From Selenia dentaria (Eukaryota > Arthropoda > Insecta > Lepidoptera > Geometridae): DNA of 64,000 nucleotides. The position numbers were made by a program, and so were the translations under genes. The notes under the pieces are model-generated. The model did not search any database, had not been told where the DNA came from, and was given only the letters and a program-made list of their open reading frames with translations. Of this stretch, positions 33,880 to 46,296 are shown in pieces; within the stretch, counting starts at the first letter, position 1, and the number at the start of each line of letters is the position of its first letter. The DNA lies in the NCBI GenBank assembly GCA_917880725.1, contig OU862886.1:255501-319500 (forward strand), given 5' to 3'.

Positions 33880-36013
33880 GAGGAGCCGCCGCGCCGCACG
33901 CTGCTACGCGTTATTTACGATGAGATCGCAGATTATACCGATATGTCCCGACGTCTATGGAACGGCCAAACGTGTAAAGAATTGCGTGTGCATCGACTCA
34001 AACGAGACGATCACGTACTGTTTTAATCGTTAGTGCGCTGCGCATACAGTTCAAAATCCTTCACGTCAAAGCTCTCTGGTGTAGCAACAATGGATTTGCA
34101 TACTCTGCAATTTTTTGCGCGGAAGCTTTTTGTTCCCTATTCGGAATCCGAAAATCAATCATGGAGACCTTTTGAAAAAAAATGCAACGATTTCTTACCT
34201 GTTTAGAATAGAAATGTGCTTTCTACGATCGTGAACAGTCGCCTTTAGAATAAGATTTAGTAGCGCGCAGCGGCCGAGGGAGCTCCGAGGGAACAAACTA
34301 CATGTTATAAAAAATACTCGCATAAGTTAATGTCTAGGAATAATGTAGAAAACTTTACGTCATTTTGGTGACTTTTCATTTCAATGTGTTTTGAATCTTC
34401 TTATTATTGTATGTAGACTACCGAGCACCGCACCGTGCATGCATAAAAGCATGCTCGTAGTGCAGGTAAAATATTAAAAATTACACATCTCTGCGGAAAT
34501 ACTGATCGCGATACATTTGAAATAATATAGGTAAACTCATACATAGGTATGAGAATCGTAAAAAATACAAGTCCTTTACATTTTTATGTTTTTTTTAATG
34601 CTATTCCAATAATTTTGTGCCTAGGAATCTACTTGATTTATTATTTATTTTTGTTATTAACATCCATTAAATACAGTAGGTATATAAAAAAACTGTCATA
34701 CTACAATTATTACATTTTATGGATAATATATAAATATAAGATCCCTTCTCGGTGTCTTCAGTAAGAAATATTAAAATCAATACTAAATAACTGCCGAGCT
34801 ATCATCATTGGGGTTGGGGACGCTAAGGCACAAAGATTTCGATGCCGTGTCCACACACGCCATTAGCAGTGCATTAGAATTAAGCGAAATTATTATTTAC
34901 AGCGTCTGAATATACATTATTATCACAAATATGGGAATAGTTAGAGACGTGCATTCCTCACACATGCCGTATCCCGTATGCCGTATCGTCGGTCAAGGAA
35001 GGTTTTTTGCATCTGTCAGGTATCTCGTATACCTGGTTCGAGATGTGTCGATGTCCCAATGACGTCAGGTCGAGAAAGTCAGCGGGATGTGGCCGGCGAA
35101 GGCAAGCCTCGCGAATTGGACAAATAAATAATAGCCAATGTGGTTTCACAGCCATTATGCTGATTATATGATAAACATTATGATTCAATGAAATTATCCT
35201 AAGGGAACCTATATAGGTCAAGAAAATGAAAAGGAGATTAATGAATAATTCAGAGAGACAAACGAAGCTAGTTTTACGGCGTCAAGTAGAAACATTATTA
35301 ATACTATGCTGTCTATGTATATACAAGTTTATTTCTTTTTTTCTCGTTCGGTTCGCTTGCCAGATTAAGAAGTTGCCAATATGCTCGCACTCCATTAATG
35401 AGATAGGTAGTTATTCATATTATTATAACGAACAGGTAAACTTTACAAGTATTTCGTTACATCATGATGGTGAATACCCATCATCGTACAAGTGCAACGC
35501 TTAACTAAGTTTAGGTGTACCGTCTGCTCACGCCTCGACAGGCGTCCGTAGGGATTGGGATGTCATTTGGAAAGGCTTTGTAAAAATGAACTGTCGGACG
35601 TCAGCGTAGACGGAGCCGTGGGGCTCAGGTAGCGTTATATATACCTACATTCATATGTCAGTACGCAAAATGCGGAGCCTTGTAGGGCGTCGCAGGCTGT
35701 ATGCAAATTGAGGAGAACAAGAACTAGACAGCCAGAGTTACGATCTCGCATTCCCCGGGAGTGATGCGGGCGGACGGTTATGGCATATACAAATCGGTCC
35801 GTAGTAGTCCCGGACACTTGTACAGCTAAGAATGCGGCCGCGGCGCGGGGCGCGTATGGAGGCGCAAGGTGCCAACTCAACCACATATTTGCCTACCAAG
35901 TCACACAGCTTGCCTACAAAGAATTACTAGGAACAGTAAATTTACCGTCGTACCAAAAACAATTGATTCGGTATAAACAACCATAAGTATATAGGTAGGA
36001 AATCTGCGCTACT
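33880..36013. other. Non-coding stretch
   Basis: Very AT-rich at 34540-34790, where a hydrophobic chance frame appears. 35820-35860 is CpG-rich. No gene supported. Confidence 0.4.
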
Positions 36014-36128
36014 GCCGTGCGATTCTCTAATATCGACCCTTGTACGTAAGGTACTTTTTCCAATGTTTCTTGTCATCTCGTCATTTGTTTCACCGATGTT
36101 GTCAAAGATGCAACGATGATCGCACGGC
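36014..36128 (-). mobile_element. MITE family D, copy 3 (complete, 115 bases)
   Basis: GCCGTGCGATTC at the left and GATCGCACGGC at the right form the terminal inverted repeats. The inside, read on the minus strand, matches copies 1 and 2 along its whole length. This is the best reference for the uninterrupted element. Confidence 0.8.
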
Positions 36129-36689
36129 TGATAACTGGCAGTTTGTACGATGCAGCGCGTTATTCCATTGTTTACACTAACGATACAATTACGTTTCTCA
36201 ATTCGCGCTGGGGTGCTCAGGCACAGAATAAATTATAGTACTAAAGATGCATTTATGCGAGCAATTATTTCAACGATAATTGCTGCAGTTTTCTATCCTT
36301 GGAATATGTTAAATAGTGTCTGTCAACAGTGTTGCACTATGTCGCGGTACCTTTTGGTTCGGAAAAAAATTGCGTCCAATAATGCCGTGTAAGAGTGTTA
36401 TTACAGTTGATTGGAATGTGAGCTCTTACAGGGACGCGAACAAATACGCAAGTATTCCTTATTTATCAATATTAAATGTATGATACAGTATGCTATACAC
36501 GATCTGGGAAGCATTGTGTCAATGAAATGAAATTGAGGGGACGATGTTATCAATCATACATCATGAATTTTAGACTTTTGCATATTAGTAGATTCGTATT
36601 TATAACGAGCAACTATGTTATAACGAACAGATTTGATCCTATTATTCAAAGCTGGTTTGCAAAGCTTACGGATTATATGGCTAGGATTG

Positions 36690-36755
36690 CATGTCGGAGG
36701 CGTTCGGGGGGCCAATAGCCTATCCACCAAATGGTACTGGTCCGCGTGGTTTGTT
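36690..36755 (+). repeat. Fragment of the 5S-SINE/LINE 3' region
   Basis: 'ggaggcgttcggggggcc', 'agcctatccaccaa' and 'tggtccgcgtggt' correspond, on this strand, to the 3' third of the element at 16522-16916. The copy is degenerate and lacks the 5S-like head. Confidence 0.4.
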
Positions 36756-36759
36756 TAAC

Positions 36760-37934
36760 TGTTTGCTACAACAATAGTTATGGAATTTCAAGTTAGGATT
36801 AAAACTTTAATAAAATGTAAATAACAGTTATATGATAAACACCCTGACGCACACGTTATATGGCATTCATAATCAAGGCTCATAGTCCACTCTCTGGGAA
36901 GTTTATAGGATTATAGGGAAATGTTGTTATGCAGAAAATATAATGATAATGATGGTGATGCCAGTGACAAGTGGTGAGAATGATTATTGTCTTGTACACA
37001 GCCGCAACAGCAGCAAATGAAACTGCACAGCGTACAAGTAAACCCATCGACCGTTTGAAATAACTCAATACCGAGTCGTGCTGAGAACTCGTGACCGATA
37101 AGCTCCGAGCTGCTTTGAATCCTCCTCGCTTTAAATTAGCACAAACGAATCACATTTATTAACTCAATGCACAATAACTTCAAATAGTAAGATGTACTAC
37201 GATAAATCACCAATGAGGCAAGAACGAATTATCAATCCTGTTTAAGAAACAGGTTCATCGTTTGGTTAGTATTCAAGTCGTCAATTGATTTGAAGAGCAG
37301 TATTATGCAGATGTCAATCTCGAAATTAGTGTGTACTTCCAAATCAGAGCTTAGTTGGTAAAGCAACGGAATTCAATACTTTAGGCGTTACGTCAAATGG
37401 CTGATTTTTCCGTCGTTTTTGTTTAAATATTTGCACAGTAAATATTTGAGTAGGTAGGTAGATAGGTATAGTATATGCTCAGCGTGCATAACTGCGTTAA
37501 ATCACAATCATTCCTAAACAAGGCAACACTACAATATAAACAACGCACAAACAACAGTAACACCAATCAACATCCGAAATATTATCCACAATCATGGGCC
37601 AGCTCTCAGCAAATGATATAACAACGTCGAACAACGATCGCTGTGAAAGGCGTTTAATGACAGAAACGGCGAAGAAAGGAGCATCGCTAGCGATCGCCAT
37701 TAGAATGCCTTCGGAAGGCTCTCTCCGAGCTGTCTCGAGCTATAACCGCACCCTCCGTGATTACGGCTGTCCGTGCCGTATTGCACAAGTGTAAACACCA
37801 CGCTCACTCGCGTCGGACCTTTCTATAACAATCACCGGTCGCCTGCTTCCCTGCGCGAACCTACTGCTTATCTAGTGATTACTTTCATTCAGGGTCTTTA
37901 TCTTAAGTACTAACTGACCTCATTATTTTTCCAG
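36760..37934. other. Non-coding stretch upstream of the signal-peptide exon
   Basis: Probably intron of the plus-strand gene starting at 37938. A 66-codon plus frame at 37594-37794 has no splice or motif support. Confidence 0.35.
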
Positions 37935-37937
37935 TAA

Positions 37938-38006
37938 ATGTACCGATTGCGAATTGCGGTGAACCTACTTTTGTGGCTAATCCTCGGTAGCCGAGACTTG
38001 ATATAT
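37938..38006 (+). CDS. Start-codon exon encoding a signal peptide (secreted or membrane protein, unidentified)
   Basis: A textbook 3' splice site precedes it: branch-like ACTAACTGAC, then a pyrimidine-rich run ending TTTTTCCAG at 37934. The exon begins TAA then ATG (37938), so an in-frame stop sits just before the start. The 23 codons read MYRLRIAVNLLLWLILGS followed by Arg-Asp-Leu-Ile-Tyr, and a strong donor GTAAGTCA starts at 38007 exactly between codons. A basic start (two Arg), an 11-residue hydrophobic core and a small-residue Gly-Ser near position 17-18 make a standard secretory signal. Separate signal-peptide exons with huge introns are usual in insect cell-surface immunoglobulin-type genes. 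I cannot identify this gene, and no next exon is visible to the right in the window. Confidence 0.6.
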
Positions 38007-41000
38007 GTAAGTCATTTTCAGGTGTAAGAAGAATAACAATGATAATAATAAGTCAATTAGATATCACTTGAATCGCAACCAAACGTCATGCGCTAGCTTC
38101 AAGACTCAAAGAATATCGAATGACTGAAACTTTATCTGTCACATGAAATTTTAAGTCATTTAGCTTACTCTTTCGAGAGTTCGCTATCAACAGTTTATAT
38201 TTAATGATAAAAATGGTACCTAAAATATCCACCGCAGAGTTATTGTTTTATTTTATGACGTTTAAATAAAACCATCATCTGCCCTTTTATTACTGGCTGC
38301 AACACTTCGTCATCGATACTAAATTTCGTTTTACCATTAGTCTACATTGTCACACTCCCGCATCGCACACGTTCGCAATAAATCTCCCAGAAAAAAATCC
38401 ATTGGGATCATAGAGCCTCTATAAAAACTAATGGAACTTGTAAGAAATATAACTGATTGTTCGGATATCTGAGGTGAAAAACACGCAGATGCGCGAGCGC
38501 AGGTAGAGCGCATGCAAATGTGTGCGGGCGGTAAAATGCAGCTAAGTTTGCAGATTTGACGGTAAGCATCTTCGGGTCCCACACGCGCGGGATTGTTCGA
38601 CGATGCACGCCGATAAGCGCGCCGTTTCATCGAACAACTACTTTCGAGTAGGTTTAGATTACCGGCAGATTATCTTTCAAACCATCTCCTTTCTATGAAT
38701 AGCCAACATCAATTTACTTTTCATGTTATATTTAAAAGCACTAGGTTAGTTTTCTCTCAATCTTTTGTTATGTTTGCCTCTCCTTTGCCAACCGCATTGT
38801 TTGTATTGTACAAGTTACTTACTGATAGTGTTATATACTCGTAGTAATATGTATCGGTTAGCTTTCTTATGAATAAGCAATACTTTGTTATTTCGCTCGT
38901 TATAATTATGCGCTAGTTGATACGAAGTGTTTGCCACTTCCCCTTTTTTTTAGTTTTGTCCACACCATAACTACTTAGACGATGCATTACGAATTATACA
39001 TTGCTGTTGTGCAATGACTGCCATGTGTATCTTATATTTTTTGTTAATCATTATTATTTCAATGGCGTCGGTTGCGGAATATCAATGACAACAACGATAC
39101 AATATTCAATGCGTGTCTGCGGTTGCAAACGTCTGCGCATTACTTATGCTATATGCAATTGCGTTGACTAAAAAGTATTGGACTCAGTTCTGTTTAACTT
39201 AGTAACGCTGGAGCACATTCAAAACAATGGTATTTAATTTTTATAGATTGCAACCGACCTAATTTCAATTAAAATTGCGAAATTTCTATTGTGAAAATCA
39301 TCTATAGTGCAGTTTATTATGCACTAAAAGAAGGAGGTTTCTTACAAATGTCCAATTAGATTTTATGAGTCTAAAAGAGCAAACCAACAATATCTATAGT
39401 TCGGTTCTGTCAATTATAGTTTGACGATTATCTGACTTTATAATCATAGATGTCACTCACACTATACCAATACCGATTTATAGTTAACAGGGATAGTTGT
39501 TGATAATTTTTTTTAAATAAGGGTGATAGGAAGGGTAAGTAGTACTAAGACCAGTCTGTAGATAATGATTATAATAATCATTCCGCCGTACTGTGGATTT
39601 CTATACGATGTTATTTTTCGGAATATTCATTCAGAGTTAGAATGAGACTCGAGCACCAGATGGGCTTCCGACCTTCTCTACACATAACCTATCGGTTTCT
39701 CACACAAAATACTTTGCTCTTACTTTCATCTTATATATTTTAAACTTGGTTGCCGTTTTAAGACCGAACGTCCAACATTGGGTTGACATTAGTCCGTTGT
39801 TTTCCTGCTAATATTCTATAACTCTATCCGAGCTCTCTATTAATGGTCAGTTATCTACCCGTACGCCGAGTTGGTATTGTACACGAACCAGTTTGAGGAC
39901 GGAATCGTCATAGGCCTTCCGTATCCTGTGAAGGCGGCACAGAAGGGCGCCCCCACGAGTTCTCGTAGCGAGGTGAACACAGGTGTGTGGAGTCAGTTTC
40001 ATCAGTGCGCAGCGACGCGTCTAACACGCCGCATTATTATGCTAATCAGTCCTAATAAATAACTAATTGAAGACCACTGTACTCCAGGTAATTTCTCATT
40101 TGAATATTATTTAATTGTACTATCAATTTTAAAACCAGACTCGAGAGCGGAAAATAACAATTAACTTAATGAATCAAAATTGTTTACATAATTCAATCTA
40201 ATAAACTTAGAGTTATAATTATGTAGTCCTGAGATTCAGAAAAACATCGGTAGTCTAATGAGAAAAGGTAACGCGTATGTTAAGTCGTAGAAGTAGATCC
40301 GAGACAGGCGGTATGCTGTATGCACGAGGCAGGACACGTGGTTAATTATCTTTATGGGAACATTAACGATTGCGTTACAACAGGACCGGCCGGATGCAAA
40401 GCTTAAGTATATCTATTTCAGAAAGTACTTGAAAAAAATATAATTTGAAGCATGACCGTGTAAAATATAAGTATTTGTGTGTGCGATGACATTATCTTAA
40501 ATCAGCCCGTGACTAGGATGTAAGATAATTTGCCATTACTTCAACATTAGTGCTCTACTCTACTGCTTTACTCCGTGAAGGGATAGAGCTAAAGAACGTT
40601 CCTGATGGGATGCTAATCGTAAGAAGCGAGTAAACCCGATTGGTAGACCACTTAAGCAAGATGCCGTCTCGGATGGTGCCAGATATTATGCTGCAGGTCT
40701 ACAAGCGTTGCTGTATTATGGCGTGTAATATATTGTAGCAAGTAAAATTATTGGCCCAATGAAAACTCAAAAGAGCAATGTCCCGAGGTGACGAGTGCAG
40801 AGCATATCACGCACAACTTCAGTTATTAGCTTTGTGTGGCGCTGCAACTGTCATTAGCTGACGTAGAGCTTGTCATCATGCGCGTGTTGCTTGTCTCTTC
40901 ATCTGTTAATAATATACTACCAGTGCGACGTGCCAACATTAATATTATTTGGGTACACTACATTATTATAAAATTTGCATAAAACTTAAGTTGATGGTGT

Positions 41001-41074
41001 TAGATTATAGAGTGTGTATAATTGAATACCTTTGAACATCTTCTATATATGTACATATATAATATATATAATCT
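38007..41074. other. Probable intron, no gene seen
   Basis: If the exon ending at 38006 is real, this is the start of its first coding intron on the plus strand. A perfect short hairpin (AATGATTAT and ATAATCATT) is near 39563-39582. Otherwise unremarkable. Confidence 0.35.
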
Positions 41075-41215
41075 AAATCTCGGCAACGGCTTCAACGATT
41101 TTCATGATATGTAAACAGTTCCAGGGCGATTAATCGATCTAGCTGGGTTTCATTTTTACAAAACTTCGTTTTCTGCGTGATTTCAGGCAACGAAAAACTG
41201 CTATATTATCAATAT
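41075..41215 (+). repeat. Old dispersed repeat (family F)
   Basis: 'atctcggcaacggcttcaac', 'gattttcatgatatgtaa', 'gggcgattaatcgatctagc' and 'tttcatttttacaaaa' are in the order of a repeat I know from many lepidopteran introns. Single copy here. Confidence 0.45.
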
Positions 41216-41839
41216 ACTTGACAATAGATGCCGTTGTGAAGCAGCACTAAGCCGATGAGTGATTAGTTTGAGGTTAGACCAAGACAATCAATTGTTGACT
41301 TACGAACAACGCTCGGTCCTCTAGGTACCTGCTCATATAGAGAGTTAGGATGTGATGTTTTCTCCCTACAATTGCAATGTTTGGTATCGCTAAGCAGGCG
41401 TTATTGCTTGAACAATCATTTTATACAAATTAAGTTAATAATTGTGTTCATGCGTATACTAACTACTAGTATAGTTATACTTAAGTAAATTACAATGAAA
41501 GCAATAAGAGCGAAATGGTTGCAGACGTGATCATCGCAATCACGTGATATTAATTATATTTGGAAGGAATCAGCGAAAGAGTTACGCAATGAAGATTCGG
41601 TTAGAGCGAGTGAAAGGACACCCGCGGGTGCGAGTGCGCGTGCGGAACCACTCGCAGAAATACATTTGTGTTTGTGGAATCGGATCTATTACTGAAATAC
41701 ACTTTTTGTTTAATAGACACTTTCATCAATGTCACAATAACGTTCACGCTATTTATATACCATTTTGACTGCGTTTACGTAATTTTCACAAATTAATTGA
41801 AGATCAGGTGAAACGCATTACGAATAGCCAACACTTACA

Positions 41840-42292
41840 CCTTATATGGGATCACTTTGTTGTTCGTCTGTCTGTCAAGAGTCAAGACCCTTTTTCACGA
41901 ACACGTAGATGTATCGCGTTGAAACTATTCGGGTCTACGGTCTCCTTCAGCCGTGAATAGTTAAACATGTAACAACAACATTAAACATATGACGACCGTT
42001 TATGTTGATTTTTCGATTTTGCACGGAAATTAAAACCAATGTCTAACAGCACATATGAAGGAAAAAATGTTATAATTGTAAATGTGGAGTTTAATAACAA
42101 AAACGTTACTACTATTACAAATTTACCATTTGCGGTTCGTGCAATACGTAGTTGTGTTTAGGCATCGAACGGCAAAGTAAAGTTTGCCCTATATTCTAGT
42201 TTGTTTTTTAGTTAAATCAATAATGTTAGATGCTATCTTAATGTACGGAACCCTCGGTGCCCGAGTCCAACTAACACTTTGCCGGTTTTTTA
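41840..42292 (+). repeat. Old dispersed repeat (family G), near full length
   Basis: It begins 'atgggatcactttgttg' with 'cgtctgtctgtcaag' and ends 'tacggaaccctcggtgcccg', then 'agtccaactaacactttgcc' and 'ggttttttaa'. Both ends are ones I recall as the two edges of a common lepidopteran repeat. The middle is diverged and non-coding. Confidence 0.5.
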
Positions 42293-42299
42293 ATTTAAG

Positions 42300-44080
42300 C
42301 TTGACCTACCTGACAGTACTATCGAGTATGAATTGGAATACGATTTCATAGTTCACATTGTTTCTCATCGGCGAATGGTGTCTATCGTCCATCCATCGTC
42401 GATCATTGCGTCGCATGGATATGCAGACGGGCGCGCTTTCCCGCGCATTAGCATACGGAATTATAGACAAGTATGCCGCGGCCGCGTGCGCGCTGCAGCC
42501 GCTCGTAACCCATCGCGATTCACCACAATTGACGACAACCACCGCGCCACTCCGTCACACCACACGCCGACAACCCACATCACAATTATTCGAATACAAC
42601 TCTTCATTCCTCAATTATTCTAATTCGCAATCTTTGAGATTGAATAAACTTTAAATGCCTGTACGCTTAAGTAGCTATATTATAATGTGACATTTATAAA
42701 TGAACTTCATTATTTATTGGTGTTTGCGTGTACATACCTACTCTAATGTATCTCGAGGCAGTATTATAAAATAGTGTCATATTAAATAAACTAACAAGTT
42801 AAAAATATGCTAAAGATGTACCTATATACCGCACTTTGGTGTTTATTCGAAATTTTGACCCTTAGTGTCACACTAATACGGTTTACCGACATTTTAGCAA
42901 TCGACGCTTGCTTTTAATTATGAATCATTCAAATATCACGAGAGTCACCAACGTGAAGGTCACACAACTATTTATGTCGATATATCAACTACACTGTTAC
43001 CAAACAATCAAGATTTTCCCAAATATTTTTTTTTCCATTTTGGTATTTATTTATTGTACCACATAACAAATGGTAGAACTAAACGGATTAAATAAGACTA
43101 AAACACAGATGATAGCAAACTGAATCTGAATACTTCGGGGCATCAGTGAGCGTGAGTGCGGCCAGCGAGCTTTATGACAACATAACTGTGTTGACGTTAG
43201 GACGGCAGTTACCCGTACTGGAGCGGGGGCTGACACCACTAAAGGAAGATGCTGCGTCACGCCGCTGCCGCCGTGGGAGCGCTTTTTGTGACGCTGTCCT
43301 GCGCCGACGCCGCCGCCAGTGCCACCCCTCAGCGATCACTCACTCCCTCATAATGCAGTCAGCGCCTAACCTCTAATCGATCAGTTGAAGTTGTGATTGA
43401 GGCACGGTAAGTATCTATCTCTCAAAAAAGTCTAGACTTGGCCACCAACAGTAGGTATACTAGTCTAGTGTGAAGGTCGGACCCATGTAGTTAATCTAAA
43501 AGACAAAAGTTACCGATGCAGCATTTTGTAGTCATTGTAGCTATTGACCATGAGTAGACGAATTCTTGAGCGAGATTGGGAACTGGCAGCACGCATATAA
43601 AAAGGGCGAGAGCAGCTTTAACGCTAAGGAATGAGCGTAAATTTTGCTTTCATTAAAGTATCGGCTAGAGAAACCTGTGAGCAGCAGTAGGCTCGTCATG
43701 GCTATGATGACACATACAAAATTAAACATTATTGTGATAGATGTCTTAAACTTTTTCATAACTCTGTCAGCGTCGCGCGATGTCATCGCTCACTTCAGTT
43801 AATGTGCTCATCGCTGTAGGTACTATTGCCGTCGTTACTATTCAAACGCGAAAGATAACGATCGAAGAAACATTTCACTATTGGTTTCTCGAATACATTA
43901 CTGCTGTTTTATTTGTAATCGTATTCGATCCGTGTCTATCACCGCTCCGCAAGTGCGTATTAAGCAAATTCCCGCATTAAACGCCGATTAAAGATGTTTT
44001 ATGCAGGAAAAAATGTCGATTACGAGCATAAAGTGTGACAGATGGAAAACGTCGATATTATCGGCGTCCGTCACGCGTGT
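42300..44080. other. Non-coding stretch
   Basis: 42400-42560 and 43140-43340 are GC-rich. A good plus donor (CACG, then GTAAGTATC) at 43407 follows an initiator-like TCAGTT at 43381, but no coding frame goes with it. 43780-43980 is a hydrophobic 66-codon frame with no known match. Confidence 0.35.
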
Positions 44081-44225
44081 TACCGGCGAGATTTGAATAA
44101 CGCAGCGGCCGGGTCGCGCCGCGCATCACGCTCGCGAGCACAATGCGCGCCGTGAAGCACGCGCGACACAAAAACGTCGACGACATCGGACGACGCGCCG
44201 CGCGCCGTTTTTTCCGCATCCGAAC
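44081..44225. promoter_or_regulatory. CpG-rich patch near the minus-strand exon
   Basis: Dense CG dinucleotides ('cgcgccgcgcatcacgctcgcg'-type text, read in parts) stand out from AT-rich flanks, 400-500 bases downstream of the minus-strand exon at 44617-44676. It could be an intronic regulatory element. I see no core promoter motif. Confidence 0.25.
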
Positions 44226-44616
44226 TATTCATGCCGTAATTAACGCGGGTAAAAAACGATCCTAGACGAAAATTAGAAATGTTTCGGTGTCGCCGCGCGA
44301 CGCATAAAAACCGGTTTCAACTGTGAATTTGTATTAATTTAATTATGTCGTCGTTTTGTCTCCGAGCGTCACGCTTCCGCGGAGACGAACTTCGTTTGAG
44401 GAATCGTGGTCCAGCGGCTCCGGTCCGGATGACGAACAGACGATCGAGTTGCGAGCGCACATTGACGAGCACTGAGCTATCGCTGGGCACCGCGGCCAGA
44501 TACGGCCGGTGACGGTATACCACAAAAACGTAATTAGATGATTCGGACAGCGGACGACCTTCTGCCGTATTCAAATGAGGTGCAAGCATAAGCGATAGTT
44601 AACTCTGAACACTCAC

Positions 44617-44676
44617 CGTTAAGGTCGAACACCATCTGTGTGTTGAAGAAGCTGCTGACGTCACCGCGCGCCGACA
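44617..44676 (-). CDS. Internal 60-base coding exon, unidentified protein
   Basis: On the minus strand, the acceptor is strong: a CTAAT branch-like motif, then TTGTTGTTGCAG (44677-44688). The donor is consensus, ACG then GTGAGTGTT (44616 downward). The exon is exactly 60 bases and opens with two bases of a split codon. It reads SARGDVSSFFNTQMVFDLN and ends with one base of the next codon (a Gly if GG). Codons are GC-rich at third positions, unlike the flanking intron. A length divisible by 3 with matching phases means it can be skipped without a frame shift. I do not recognise the protein. Reading past the donor reaches a stop after about 25 codons. A second open frame at 44317-44589 lies just downstream in another frame and is probably chance. 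Confidence 0.55.
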
Positions 44677-44689
44677 CTGCAACAACAAT

Positions 44690-46296
44690 ATTATAATGTA
44701 ATTAGATATAAACGTTAATTACGTAGCAGGTTTTAGCTTGTCATTCGTCTTGCCCAAACATTCCTGTACGTGCTAGAAATTAGAATGTTAATAAATAAAT
44801 CTAAATCTAAAGGAAGACAAATATATCGTAAATATTTACGAGCGCCGATTGCCAGACAGGTGGTAAGTAGTTGCAACTGACTCTAAGCTTTGAGAGGTTA
44901 TTGCATCTAAGGTGAAAAGTTACATACGAGTAAACCATTGTGCTACGTCATTGTTTTCTTCAAACTATAATACTACAGAAACCAAACTCATCGTACATAC
45001 GAGTATAATGCTGCTATTGCTACCGTTTAACTGTATCTGAAATAAAAGCTATGACGCATTATGGATTGAGGTCAAACATCTTGTGGAGGTTCTATTATAA
45101 TTATCGTATTGTTATTCTTAAGTTCATCATTTTATGAATAACTACAATTACATTACGATAAATGAATTCCCTTATAATAATACGAGTAGCATCCCAGCAG
45201 CTGGTTCATTAAGTGTTGTTCTAAACACAGACGCATATATTCATCCGACGCGAGCCCTTTAATAGCCTTCGAAATAGGTCAGTTTAAGTGATAAATTGCA
45301 GATTGCATAGATCACAGACACCGGTGCGCAATGTGGAGTGAAATATGGCAACACCCTCGAGATTAAATCACACCTACGCGTCGCAGTTCGCATTGAAACG
45401 TCAATATGCATGAGGTCTCGCGTCACACGTCGCGCTGTCCACAATAGAGAGGTGGCGGGCGGCAGCTGGCGCTCCATTGTTCACGCGAGTGACCGTTGCC
45501 AAAGCACCGGTGACCAGTACCTACGGTGCAGGCGGGGAAGCCAGATAATGCTCCCATTTGGAACAATTTGGCGGAGATCGAGTGGGCGGCGCGCGAGGCC
45601 TTCGGAAGCTGCGCTCGGAACAGACGGCGGCCGCACGTGGCTAATAGGATAACAGCAACATTTTGTGCTCAACAACGAATTCGAGAATAAATTGGTGTCA
45701 CGTCGATTGCTTGTGGTTTAATTTTAAATTTGAAGCATCGTGATCTTAAAAGATTCGTTAACGAGGTGCACACAATCTAGTATCTCGTTTTCCTCTTCCG
45801 TGCTCTAATGCGGAATGGTTTTATTTGATTATAACTCGTCTGGTTTCAAATCATGATCTAAATGCATTATTTAATATTAACTGAATACCTACATTATTTC
45901 GTCCCCGTGGAGGTAATGAAGTTGATAATTATATTTTTGTGCAGAATACTGCAGAATGCTAGAAATCACTCAATATATTTATCAAGATATTTTAAAATCG
46001 TACAAGTATTTGTGACTATAATACGGTCTTTTTATTAGAATTATAGATGCGTTGATTAATCATTCCATACTAAGAGAGAGACGCCAGATAACTAATTAGA
46101 TTGCCATGCGCTCAGGATATCACTCATCATAATACTATTCTTCCTTATTCATTCATACATTAGCTTTCGGGATGATACCTATAGATCAGATTGCATTGGA
46201 ACTAACGCGAGTGAAAATTGCAATAGCAAACAATATGCTTTATTGTGCACCGCAAATAAATCACTATAAATTATAGAAAATAACAGTTCATTAGAT
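44690..46296. other. Probable intron, no gene seen
   Basis: It would be intron upstream of the minus-strand exon at 44617-44676. 45380-45650 is CpG-rich with long chance frames on both strands. AT-rich elsewhere. Confidence 0.35.

Noticed and set aside
34549..34764. Hydrophobic 71-codon frame
   Set aside because: It lies in extremely AT-rich sequence. The Ile/Leu/Tyr bias follows from base composition.
43381..43412. Initiator-like TCAGTT followed by strong donor, possible 5' exon
   Set aside because: The exon would be only about 25 bases, with no supporting promoter elements or coding frame.
43780..43980. Hydrophobic 66-codon frame resembling a small membrane protein
   Set aside because: No start context, splice or family support, and chance hydrophobic frames are common in AT-rich DNA.
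44317..44589. 90-codon minus frame just downstream of the 60-base exon
   Set aside because: It is in a different frame from the exon, with an in-frame stop before its ATG after the donor. No separate acceptor is convincing.
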